DNA from: Actinopolymorpha cephalotaxi
Lineage (GTDB): Bacteria > Actinomycetota > Actinomycetes > Propionibacteriales > Actinopolymorphaceae
DNA length: 64,000 nucleotides
Direction: 5' to 3'
NCBI RefSeq assembly: GCF_013408535.1
Contig: NZ_JACBZA010000001.1
Location: 4,548,850-4,612,849 of the forward strand
Below the pieces are notes generated by a model. That model was not told the origin of the DNA. It saw only the letters and a program-made list of their open reading frames with translations, and did no database searches. Of the stretch, positions 51,711 through 59,242 are shown piece by piece (position 1 is the first letter of the stretch; each line of letters opens with the position of its first letter). A program made the translations under genes and the position numbers.

Positions 51711-51764
51711 AGGTGTCGCACATCAGGTGGCGGAGATGTGTCGCAGATCAGCTGTCGGATCACA
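51711..51764 (-). repeat. Right 54-bp terminal inverted repeat
   Basis: Its reverse complement starts TGTGATCCGACAGCTGAT and matches the left repeat at 48 of 54 positions. One of its two inner 15-mers differs from GCTGATGTGCGACAC by a single base, the other by one base as well. Confidence 0.9.
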
Positions 51765-51779
51765 ACTCTCCACACCGCC
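51765..51779. repeat. 15-bp target-site duplication, right copy
   Basis: Exact copy of 47714-47728, immediately outside the right terminal repeat. Confidence 0.9.
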
Positions 51780-51913
51780 GACCACGGCTGCACCGAGTGC
51801 GGCTCCAATTCGCCGACCACGGTGACGCCGGCCTCGATCAGTACGCCGGCCACCCACTCCCGCGCATCGCTCAGCCAGACCTTCGTACCCCACTCCTCCG
51901 CCACACCACCCAC
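51765..51913 (-). pseudogene. APH-family phosphotransferase, 5' part, cut by the 4-kb insertion
   Basis: From GTG 51913 (GGVAEEWGTKVWLSDAREWV, VTVVGELEPHSVQPW, SAVWRV) to the duplication. Past 51765 the frame reads through the terminal repeat and, in phase, into the frame-disrupted cargo gene, ending at 51536. It follows the small gene at 51924-52190 by 10 nt, so transcription from that promoter would enter the element. Confidence 0.9.
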
Positions 51914-51923
51914 GCTCCTGCCA

Positions 51924-52190
51924 CTACTCCTCGGCCCACCGGGTGACGTCTCGCTCGTATTCCTCGAGCCAGAACTGGAAGTCGACCGCGTGGTAGAGGT
52001 AGACGCCTGGCGTGTCCCGTGCGTCGGCCTGGCACAGCTTGTTCAGCGTGCGCCACACGGCCATGTCAGTGACGTCGGCCTCCCCCACGACCCAGGGCAT
52101 CGCCCAGTCTTCGACCTCATCCCTGCTTCGCCGGCCCGCCACTAGGTCTTCCAGCGCCTGGCGTACCTCATCCCGCGAAGGCAGTTTCAC
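51924..52190 (-). CDS. Small conserved-looking hypothetical protein
   Basis: 88 aa from GTG 52190 (TTG 52193 possible) with GGGAG just upstream. Sequence: RDEVRQALEDLVAGRRSRDE, VEDWAMPWVV, VWRTLNKLCQADARDTPGVY, HAVDFQFWLEEYERDV. It is of a kind common in actinomycetes but with no known function. It would have formed an operon with the intact phosphotransferase. Confidence 0.65.
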   Translation of the reverse strand: MKLPSRDEVRQALEDLVAGRRSRDEVEDWAMPWVVGEADVTDMAVWRTLNKLCQADARDTPGVYLYHAVDFQFWLEEYERDVTRWAEE

Positions 52191-52240
52191 CAACCGCTCC
52201 CTTCCTACACTCAAGCGATGACCATGCCACCATTCGGAGC

Positions 52241-53413
52241 ATGCTGGGAACCGCAGACCTTCGGGCGCTGTATCTGGACCCTTCAACTGCCGGGATCTCG
52301 TGGCTGCTCGATCCCGACTCGTCGCGGGTGCTGGACGGTGTCACAGCCTCCGACCGGCTATCGGCCGACAGCCGGTGCGACGTGGACGCGCTCATCGTCG
52401 ATGTGCCAGACACCCTTGTCCTCTTGAGGGAGCGCCACATCGGTCTGGTGACCGGGGCAGCCAACCCGCGTGGCCTCGACGACTGGGCAGCGACGTGGGT
52501 GGCACGTCTTGAGAACGAACGTCCAGACACCTGGGGTGCGGCCCTGGGCACCGCCTTTCACGACCTTCGCTGGCTCGTGGGCGATAACCACCTCAGGGTT
52601 CCCGGAGAGGACACCGACCTGCTGCGTGCGTCCGATCGCCGTGGTGGCGAACCCGTTCACGGGCGAGAAGAAGGACCATGGCTGGAGGAGCGGGTGGTCG
52701 ATGGCGTGCTGTGCCTGCGACTACGACAATGTGGCGGCCGGAGCCCCGAGGTCGAACAGGCCATGCTCCACTTCCAGGATGACCATGCCCGCCACTTCGC
52801 TCACGACAAGATCATCGTCGACGTCCGGAGCAACCCGGGCGGCAGCGACGAGTTCGTCTGGAAGTGGATCGCCGACCACGTGCCGCACGAGGTGCGCTAC
52901 GTGCCCGACAAGGCGTGGCGTTACGGCGGGCGACGGCTTGCCGCGTGGAACCTGATGGTCGAGCAGATCGCGATCGCCGGCGAGGACTCGATCTCCGAAC
53001 TGCGCCGGGACAACACGCCCGCTCTCCGTCCGAACGGCACGCTGACCCTCGAGGCCGACGACGAGGTGCTCGGCGTCGGTGCATCGCCATGGCACGGGCA
53101 GATGCTCGTCCTCACCGACCGCCTCACCGCGTCTGCCGGAGAGAGCATCGCCTGGATGCTGCGTGAGGCGTTCGACGCGAAGATCGTGGGCGGGCCGAGT
53201 GGAGGCCTACTCACGTACGGCGACATCACGCCGTACCTCCTGCCGCGAAGCCGACTGGTCCTCTGGCTGGCAACCCATTGGTTCGACTGGCGTGGCGTGG
53301 AGATGGTCGGTCTGCCCGTCGACCTCACCATCGACCCGCGTACTCCGCTGGCCGACATCATCACCAACTTCGACGACCTGCACACGGCCGCGTCCCCGAC
53401 CTCCACCTGGTAG
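52241..53413 (+). CDS. S41-like peptidase domain protein, no signal peptide
   Basis: 390 aa from ATG 52241. The C-terminal S41 (tail-specific protease) core is visible: IIVDVRSNPGGSDEFVW, LVLTDRLTASAGESIAWML (nucleophile Ser about 298) and AKIVGGPSGGLLTYGDI. The usual following Lys (GKG) is absent, which points to a tricorn-like or altered catalytic set. No export signal or PDZ is seen; such proteins may be cytoplasmic. Divergent from the 88-aa gene. Confidence 0.75.
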   Translation: MLGTADLRALYLDPSTAGISWLLDPDSSRVLDGVTASDRLSADSRCDVDALIVDVPDTLVLLRERHIGLVTGAANPRGLDDWAATWVARLENERPDTWGAALGTAFHDLRWLVGDNHLRVPGEDTDLLRASDRRGGEPVHGREEGPWLEERVVDGVLCLRLRQCGGRSPEVEQAMLHFQDDHARHFAHDKIIVDVRSNPGGSDEFVWKWIADHVPHEVRYVPDKAWRYGGRRLAAWNLMVEQIAIAGEDSISELRRDNTPALRPNGTLTLEADDEVLGVGASPWHGQMLVLTDRLTASAGESIAWMLREAFDAKIVGGPSGGLLTYGDITPYLLPRSRLVLWLATHWFDWRGVEMVGLPVDLTIDPRTPLADIITNFDDLHTAASPTSTW

Positions 53414-53554
53414 GCGCGATAACCAACACCAGCGTCATGTCTGGCGCCACAGGGCGCACGCGCACGCCCGAATTGCGACGAATGAGTAAATAGGCTGCTA
53501 CGCTCCGTCTCGGTTCGATGGCGCTCACCTCTCAGACAAGGTAGGTTGTCTACG

Positions 53555-53781
53555 TTGCGGATCGGTAAGTCGCTCAGAAGCACGGCGCTAGCGAGATAGA
53601 TGTCCGGCACGCCCTCCGCCACACGATTCGACGGGTCATCATGGACGACCTGACGATGAACATCGGGCCGGCAGGAGACGGCACGATGCTCGAGATTGGC
53701 GTGCTTGACATGGAAGGCGATGACCCAGTCGTCATCCACGCCATGCCGCTGCGGCCCAAATTTCATCGACTACTCAGGTGA
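53555..53781 (+). pseudogene. Toxin-like small gene with a one-base frameshift
   Basis: The C-terminal frame from ATG 53641 reads MDDLTMNIGPAGDGTMLEIG, then VLDMEGDDPVVIHAMPLRPK and ends with FHRLLR. This is the GP..DG.LLE...HAM.LR..F pattern of small BrnT/DUF4258-like toxins seen in actinomycetes. The N-terminal part of the family (R-I-x-K-S-A-x-K-H-G) appears in two frames: LRIGKS from TTG 53555 and AQKHGASEIDVRHAL after a missing base near 53571-53575. The preceding 140 bp from 53414 hold no gene. Family name is tentative. Confidence 0.5.
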
Positions 53782-53786
53782 TGACC

Positions 53787-54056
53787 ATGCGCCATACAGA
53801 CAAGGATGTTGACGAGGCAGCACGTCGATACGAGAGGGTCACCGACGAACTCGACCCCGAAACTGCCGAAGTCGACAACACAGAAGACCTCCGCGCCATC
53901 GCCGACGCATCCTCGACGCTGCACGACGACGAGGCTCGGGTCCGGGAGGCCGTCGGGGTCGCCCGCGCACGGGGACGGTCCTGGAACGAGATCGCTGTCG
54001 CCCTGGGAGTGTCCCGCCAAGCCGCTCGCCAGAAGTACGCCAACAAGGTCGCGTAG
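53787..54056 (+). CDS. HTH protein, likely partner of the broken toxin-like gene
   Basis: 89 aa from ATG 53787 (AGG 8 nt upstream; ATG 53781 overlaps the preceding TGA). It is acidic and helical, ending in a clear helix-turn-helix: GRSWNEIAVALGVSRQAARQK. Direct overlap or near-overlap with the toxin-like frame suggests an antitoxin or regulator of a two-gene module. Confidence 0.7.
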   Translation: MRHTDKDVDEAARRYERVTDELDPETAEVDNTEDLRAIADASSTLHDDEARVREAVGVARARGRSWNEIAVALGVSRQAARQKYANKVA

Positions 54057-54104
54057 CCCAATGCCGGCACTGGTAGGGACCCAACCGCGAGAGGAGTCCA
54101 GTCG

Positions 54105-55088
54105 GTGACGGCGCCTGTCGATCTCAGCGTTCCGGTTCGCGAGTCCGCCATCGCGGAGTGGCTCCGGCCGCTCCATCCCGATCTCGTTGCCGTGGAAGTT
54201 GGTCCGCGGCACGCTCTGGCGGGAGGAGTCGCCTCACCGTTGGTCGAGCAGGTGGATGTCGCTGCCGTGCGGTCGGACAGACGCCGAGACCTGTACCGAG
54301 TCGTGGCGAAGCGGGCTTCACCGGCCGAGGTGATCGCCCTGTCCGAGGTCGCCGCCATACCCGACACGGACGCCTTCCCGGAACTGATCGACGCAGGCGC
54401 CGACGAGTCGGGTCCGTGGCTGGTGACGCCTTTCTACCCAGGGTCGACGATGCCGTGGGACGCTGCAGTCCCGGGCACGGTGCTGGCAAGTCTGGCCCGA
54501 ATGCATCATCACTATCTCGGGCGTACCGAGGCACTGCCACCGGATCTTCCCCGGGTCGACGAGTCCTTCTGTCACAGCGCCCTCATGGACTTCTCCTCGT
54601 CGTGGATCCGCGATGCTCAGCGCACAGAGCCGCACCGTGTGCACGATCGCGCTTTGGACCTGCTTCGACGCTGGTCCGACGACGAGCGGATCCATGCCGG
54701 ACCGCGGCTGTTGCCGGCCACACTGCTTCATGGCGACGTGTACGGGCTCAATGTGGTCGTGGCCGATGACGGGTCCGGTCCACCTCGCCTGATCGACTGG
54801 GGGAGCGCCCGAATCGGGCCGATCATGCTCGACGTCGTGATGTACGACGACTGGCCTCCTGCCGCAGGACTCCCTGCGTACCTTCGTGCATGGGAAGCCG
54901 TCACCGGCGACCCACTCGACACATGGCAGGCAGAAGCGGGGTATGCCTGGGCGATGGCCTTCAGCAACGCGATGTTCGCCGGTGCGGTCGCGCTGCGCTT
55001 CGGCCCCACCCAGGCCGAGCTGATGCTCGACCAGGGCGAGGCCGCACTGGAACGCTTCGGGCAACTCCTTACGGCCCCGAGGTCATGA
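54105..55088 (+). CDS. APH-family phosphotransferase
   Basis: 327 aa from GTG 54105; GAGAGGAG lies 8 nt upstream. Kinase motifs LLHGDVYGLNVVV (Asp, Asn) and LIDWGSARIGP (metal Asp). Substrate unknown. It ends inside the convergent helicase gene (6-nt overlap at 55083-55088). Confidence 0.9.
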   Translation: MTAPVDLSVPVRESAIAEWLRPLHPDLVAVEVGPRHALAGGVASPLVEQVDVAAVRSDRRRDLYRVVAKRASPAEVIALSEVAAIPDTDAFPELIDAGADESGPWLVTPFYPGSTMPWDAAVPGTVLASLARMHHHYLGRTEALPPDLPRVDESFCHSALMDFSSSWIRDAQRTEPHRVHDRALDLLRRWSDDERIHAGPRLLPATLLHGDVYGLNVVVADDGSGPPRLIDWGSARIGPIMLDVVMYDDWPPAAGLPAYLRAWEAVTGDPLDTWQAEAGYAWAMAFSNAMFAGAVALRFGPTQAELMLDQGEAALERFGQLLTAPRS

Positions 55089-57230
55089 GCTGGTGAGGAT
55101 GACGAGGCGCTGGGTCGCTCGGGTCATCGCGACATAGCGGTCGACTGCCCCTTCGATGCCCTCGCCGAACGAGTCCGGATCGACGAGTACGACCAGGTCG
55201 AACTCCAGCCCCTTCGCCAGCTCCGGAGTCAGCGACCGGACGCGAGCCGTTGCCTGGAACGTCGAATCACCAATGACACAGGCGGTTCCCTCGACGTGTT
55301 CGGCGAGCCAGGCGTCGAGGATCGACGTCAGGTCCGAAGCCGCACCGTGCAGGACAGGGACGTCGCTCCTGCGGATGGACGTCGGCACGTTGGCGTCCGG
55401 GATCACGGCCCGGATCACCGGCTCGGCTTCGACCATGACCTCTTCCGGGGTCCGGTAGTTGATGCTCAGCGAAGCGAGGTTGATCCGGTCGAGCCCGATC
55501 CGCTCGAGTCGTTGCTGCCAGGACTCGGTGAAGCCGTGCCTGGCCTGGGCCCGGTCGCCGACGATCGTGAAACTTCGGGAAGGGCAACGCAGCAACAGCA
55601 TCTGCCACTCCGCGTCGGTCAGCTCCTGAGCCTCGTCCACCACGATGTGTGCGAACGGGCCGGCGAGGACGTCCGGATCCTTGCTGGGCAAGGCATCCTG
55701 GTCGACGAGGGCCTCGCGGATGCCGTGCTGACGCAACTGCGCGAACATGCCCTCGTCGTCGGACTCGATGAGTTCGTCGACAACCCGGTCCATGCGTTCA
55801 CGTTCGGCCGCGACGGCCGCCGTGTGCTGTCGCTTTCGTCGTGCCGCCTCCGGGTCACCGATCCGCTGCCGTGCCGCGTCCAGGAGCGGCAGGTCGGAAA
55901 CCGTCCAGGCGCGAGGGTCCTTACGCTGCAGCAGTCGTACGTCCTCCTGCGTGAGCATAGGAGCACACATGAGCAGGTAGGCGGGAACCTCCCACAGATC
56001 CCCCACGATGTCGGTCGGTTCGAGCAGCGGCCATGCTCGGTTGAACGTCGTGACCAGGACCCTGTTCCGCAACAGGGACCTGCGCAGCAGATCGTGCGGG
56101 ACCTCCTCGTCACTGTCGTGCTTGTCGACCAGGATCGTGAGCAGTTCCTCCCACACCTGGTCGCGTGCGTCGTTGTGCGGTGTGCCGGGCTCGGCCGCCT
56201 CGAACGCCTCAGCCCAGTCGGCGGGACTCAGCCAGATGTCGGACCAGTGCGTCTGGACCATCATCCCCTTGCCGGGCGGTTGTTCGTACAGCCTGACGGC
56301 CGGTTCGATCGCCTTCACCATGTCCGCGGACGACTTCAGCCGGGCGACGTTCGGATCGGCCTCGGGCGGTACCGTCGCGCCTTCGGGAACGAGGTCCCGC
56401 AGAGTGCACGTCTGTACGCCGTCCTCCCCGAGGCTGGGGAGCACATCGGCGACGTACGCAAGATAGGGCTGGTGCGGGCCGACGAAGAGCACGCCGCCCC
56501 GGCGCTCACTCAGGCGCGGGTCGGAGTAGAGCAGGTAGGCCGAGCGGTGGAGCGCGACGACCGTCTTGCCCGTACCCGGACCGCCGTCGACGACGAGAGT
56601 CCCCTTGGACCCGGCGCGGATGATCGCGTCCTGGTCGGCCTGGATGGTGCCGAGCACGTCCCGCATCCGCGGCGAACGGCTGCTGCCCAGGCTGGCGATG
56701 AACGCCGACTGGTCGTCGAGCGCCGCGCGGCCTTCGAGCCCGTCCGGGGTGAACACCTCGTCCCAGTAGTCGCTGATCCGGCCGCGTTTCCAGCGGTAGC
56801 GCCGGCGGCTCGTCAGCTCCATCGGATTGCCGTGGGTCGCCCCGAAGAACGGTTCGGCCGCGGGTGAACGCCAGTCGATCAGCAGCCGGCGTCCCTCGCT
56901 GTCGGTGAGGCCGAGCCGGCCGATGTAGATGGGATCGGTCTGGTCCGCGGTGACGATGTGCCCGAGACACAGGTCCAGGCCGAACCGGCGCAAAGTACGC
57001 AGCCGAGCGGTCAGGCGGTGGACCTCCAGGTCCCGATCCAGCGCCTGCTGGCCCTTGCCGCCGGGTGCCCGGCGAGCGGCAGCGAGGCGGTCGGACAGCT
57101 CTGCGATCGACTGCTCGAGGGTCTCCTCGATTGCGGCGAAGTGGTGTTCGTCGCGGGAGATCAACTTCGGGTCGGCCTTGTGGACCAGGTGGCCGGGTAG
57201 GTCGAACACGCCGGTGGTCAGTGGGTTCAT
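55083..57230 (-). CDS. helR: HelD/HelR-type RNA-polymerase-associated ATPase
   Basis: 715 aa from ATG 57230. UvrD-like SF1 ATPase: Walker A GGPGTGKTVV (motif I), IVVDEAQELTDAEWQ (motif II), FTIVGDRAQARHGF (motif III), INYRTPEEV and a C-terminal YVAMTRATQRLVIL (motif VI). The N-terminal helical arm (LEQSIAELSDRLAAARR) and the early GRLGL / LLIDWRSPAAEPFF block are HelD-specific. HelD proteins pull RNA polymerase from DNA; HelR also displaces rifamycins. The RAE-like site in its leader supports the HelR reading. Confidence 0.85.
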   Translation of the reverse strand: MNPLTTGVFDLPGHLVHKADPKLISRDEHHFAAIEETLEQSIAELSDRLAAARRAPGGKGQQALDRDLEVHRLTARLRTLRRFGLDLCLGHIVTADQTDPIYIGRLGLTDSEGRRLLIDWRSPAAEPFFGATHGNPMELTSRRRYRWKRGRISDYWDEVFTPDGLEGRAALDDQSAFIASLGSSRSPRMRDVLGTIQADQDAIIRAGSKGTLVVDGGPGTGKTVVALHRSAYLLYSDPRLSERRGGVLFVGPHQPYLAYVADVLPSLGEDGVQTCTLRDLVPEGATVPPEADPNVARLKSSADMVKAIEPAVRLYEQPPGKGMMVQTHWSDIWLSPADWAEAFEAAEPGTPHNDARDQVWEELLTILVDKHDSDEEVPHDLLRRSLLRNRVLVTTFNRAWPLLEPTDIVGDLWEVPAYLLMCAPMLTQEDVRLLQRKDPRAWTVSDLPLLDAARQRIGDPEAARRKRQHTAAVAAERERMDRVVDELIESDDEGMFAQLRQHGIREALVDQDALPSKDPDVLAGPFAHIVVDEAQELTDAEWQMLLLRCPSRSFTIVGDRAQARHGFTESWQQRLERIGLDRINLASLSINYRTPEEVMVEAEPVIRAVIPDANVPTSIRRSDVPVLHGAASDLTSILDAWLAEHVEGTACVIGDSTFQATARVRSLTPELAKGLEFDLVVLVDPDSFGEGIEGAVDRYVAMTRATQRLVILTSS

Positions 57231-57283
57231 TGCACCCCGTTCGGTACGTCTGCTGGTTCGGCCTGTGATTCTGCGGCACGACC

Positions 57284-57305
57284 GGGGTCTTGCGGCAAGC
57301 CCCCC
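57284..57305. promoter_or_regulatory. Rifamycin-associated-element-like inverted repeat
   Basis: GGGGTCTTGCGGCAAGCCCC and two more C. The core CTTGCGGCAAG equals the RAE core as I recall it from rifamycin-inducible rph, rox and helR promoters. On the gene strand the core reads CTTGCCGCAAG, i.e. the centre is inverted relative to the recalled consensus. It lies 54-75 nt upstream of the helR start. Confidence 0.7.
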
Positions 57306-57310
57306 AGTGC

Positions 57311-57316
57311 GCTATA
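57311..57316 (-). promoter_or_regulatory. Candidate -10 box of helR
   Basis: TATAGC on the minus strand, about 6 nt upstream of the RAE-like repeat, so transcription would begin at or within that repeat. No convincing -35 is found. Confidence 0.35.
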
Positions 57317-57322
57317 CGTTTA

Positions 57323-57353
57323 GAAGGGCAAGGAGAACGTTTCCTTGCCCTTC
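57323..57353 (-). terminator. Perfect 12-bp-stem hairpin between the ABC exporter and helR
   Basis: Arms 57323-57334 (GAAGGGCAAGGA) and 57342-57353 pair exactly around a 7-nt loop. It is 117 nt downstream of the exporter stop and directly upstream of the helR -10 region, so it can end exporter transcripts or act as an operator. Confidence 0.6.
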
Positions 57354-57469
57354 GTCGTCCACCTGGACCTGACGACCTTTTCATGATCCGCAATGCCGAA
57401 GATGACCGAGTCCAGCGTTGACCTCCTGCATCAAGCGAACTTTGTCACTTGGTGCATCGCCCCCGTCTC

Positions 57470-59242
57470 TCAGCGGTACGACTCGGCCTGGAGGTTGTAG
57501 AGGTCCGCGTAGAGGCCATCCTGGGCGAGCAGTTCGGAATGCGTACCGGACTCGGAGACGCGACCGTCGGACAGTACGACGATCAGGTCGGCCATCCGCA
57601 CGGTGGAGAACCGGTGTGAGACGAGCAGGGTGATCCTTCCGTCAACCCGTCCTTGCCTGGCATCGGCGGCGACGCGCTCGAACAACGCATGCTCGGCGTG
57701 CGGGTCGAGCGCGGCGGTCGGTTCGTCCAGCACCACCAGCAGCGGCCGCCGCCGCATCGCGGCCCGGGCAAGGGCGAGCCGTTGCCACTGACCGCCGGAG
57801 AGTTCGGCGCCTCCGTCCCACCCTGCTCCCAGTGGGGTGTCCAGTCCCGCGGGCAGCCGTTCCACGAAGTCCGCACCTGCAGCGTCCAGCGCCGCGCGGA
57901 CGGCCCGATCGTCGGCCATCCGGGTCAGGTCACCGACGCCGACGCTCTCCCGTACGGCGAGTTCGAAGCGGGCGTAGTCCTGGAAACCGGCGGTGATGCG
58001 CTCGCGGTAGGCGCCGGGGTCGAGCCTGGTCAGATCCACCCCGTCGACGGAGATCCGCCCCGCAGTGGGTTCGTACATGCCGGTGAGGAGCTTGACCAGG
58101 GTCGTCTTACCGGCGCCGTTCTCGCCGACCAGCGCGACCACCGCGCCGGCAGGCAGGTGCAGCGAGAGGTCGGTCAGGACCGGCCGGTCGGTGCCGGGAT
58201 AGGCAAAGTGCACGCCGTCCAACGTGATGCCGCCGGCCAGGCGTTCAGGTGCCGCGGCCGTCCGGCCGGCCTCCCGCAGCGCCTCGCGTTCCAGCCAGTG
58301 ATAGTGACCCGCGGCGGTGTGTACCCGCATCGCAGCCCCTGCCTGGCTGGACAGTTGGCCTGCGGCACTGATCACGGCAGCCGCCAGCGCGAGCACCATG
58401 GCAACGTCGCCGGCACTGGCCTCCCCCGCCGCGACCTGGCGCAGGACCAGCACCACCGCGCCGAAGAACGCCGCCGCGTAGCACAGCCACACCGCCACGG
58501 TGGCGCACACCGAACGGAACAGGGCCGCCTCCACCACCCGGTGCCGGGTCCGCGACGCGGCGCCATGCCGGTCCACCAGGTCCGCGCCGACCCCGTGGAC
58601 CCGGACCTCGGCACCCGATGCCGGGTTCGTTGCCAGGGCGAACAGGTCCTGGGCGGACCTGCGGTCAGCCGCCGTCCGCAGCTCCGCGGAGTTACGCAGC
58701 CGTTCCGCCTTCCTGGCCAGTCGTACGGCCGGAATCGCGAGCAGCGGAATCACCAGCAGGAGCGGTTGCAACCGGCCCAGCAGCAGCGCCGTGACGGCCA
58801 GTTGGACGACGGTGATCGGCCCGATCGCGAACAGGGTAAGGCCGTCCGCGAGATCGTCGGACCGTTGCTTGAGCAGTTCCAGCCGGTCACGGTATGCAGG
58901 AAGCTCGATGTGGGCGAGCCCCGGTGCGGACGCCGACAGCGTGAGCAGGCGCCGCTGGACAACCATCTGGGAACGTTCCCGCATCCGGATCACCGCCCAC
59001 CGGTAGCCGACCGGCGCCAGCGCGGACAGCAGCAGCGCGAGGCCGGAGAGCACGCCACCGACAGCGATCCGGCGAGAGTCGCCGGAGGCCGCGCCGTCGA
59101 CCAGCGGGCGCAGGCCGAGAGCGAGCAGCAGCGGGCCGAGGAACGACGTAGCCACCACCAGAACGTGGAGTACGCACACGACGACGCCGATCTCCCTCCC
59201 GATGCCGAACAGCAGCCGCCAGGTGTGACGCCAGGACGTCAT
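57470..59242 (-). CDS. ABC exporter half-transporter (TMD-NBD), second subunit
   Basis: 590 aa from ATG 59242. Five to six N-terminal helices, then an NBD with GENGAGKTT, LSGGQWQRLALARA, LLVVLDEPTAALD and LVSHRFS. This is a type IV (ABCB/MsbA-like) half-transporter. It overlaps the upstream half-transporter by 4 nt, so the two very likely form a heterodimer. It lies upstream of helR on the same strand, separated by a hairpin. Confidence 0.9.
   Translation of the reverse strand: MTSWRHTWRLLFGIGREIGVVVCVLHVLVVATSFLGPLLLALGLRPLVDGAASGDSRRIAVGGVLSGLALLLSALAPVGYRWAVIRMRERSQMVVQRRLLTLSASAPGLAHIELPAYRDRLELLKQRSDDLADGLTLFAIGPITVVQLAVTALLLGRLQPLLLVIPLLAIPAVRLARKAERLRNSAELRTAADRRSAQDLFALATNPASGAEVRVHGVGADLVDRHGAASRTRHRVVEAALFRSVCATVAVWLCYAAAFFGAVVLVLRQVAAGEASAGDVAMVLALAAAVISAAGQLSSQAGAAMRVHTAAGHYHWLEREALREAGRTAAAPERLAGGITLDGVHFAYPGTDRPVLTDLSLHLPAGAVVALVGENGAGKTTLVKLLTGMYEPTAGRISVDGVDLTRLDPGAYRERITAGFQDYARFELAVRESVGVGDLTRMADDRAVRAALDAAGADFVERLPAGLDTPLGAGWDGGAELSGGQWQRLALARAAMRRRPLLVVLDEPTAALDPHAEHALFERVAADARQGRVDGRITLLVSHRFSTVRMADLIVVLSDGRVSESGTHSELLAQDGLYADLYNLQAESYR

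Larger units (their letters stand above)
47729..51764. mobile_element. Non-autonomous 4,036-bp transposable island with 54-bp inverted repeats
   Basis: Bounded by imperfect terminal inverted repeats (48 of 54 positions identical) that begin TGTG at the outside, and flanked by an exact 15-bp direct duplication. Deleting it plus one duplication copy restores an uninterrupted phosphotransferase frame, which proves insertion. The TGT ends and long, variable target duplication resemble the IS481 group (from memory of that family). No transposase, recombinase or Cas1-like gene is recognisable inside. The cargo is a LRR-like protein, small acidic immunity-like and zinc-ribbon proteins, two decayed genes and a dispersed repeat. 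It was probably moved in trans. Confidence 0.85.

Noticed and set aside
47729-51764. Casposon interpretation of the island, because of the 14-15-bp duplication
   Set aside because: No Cas1-like gene and no polymerase are present. The TIR sequence and TGT ends fit the IS481 group better.
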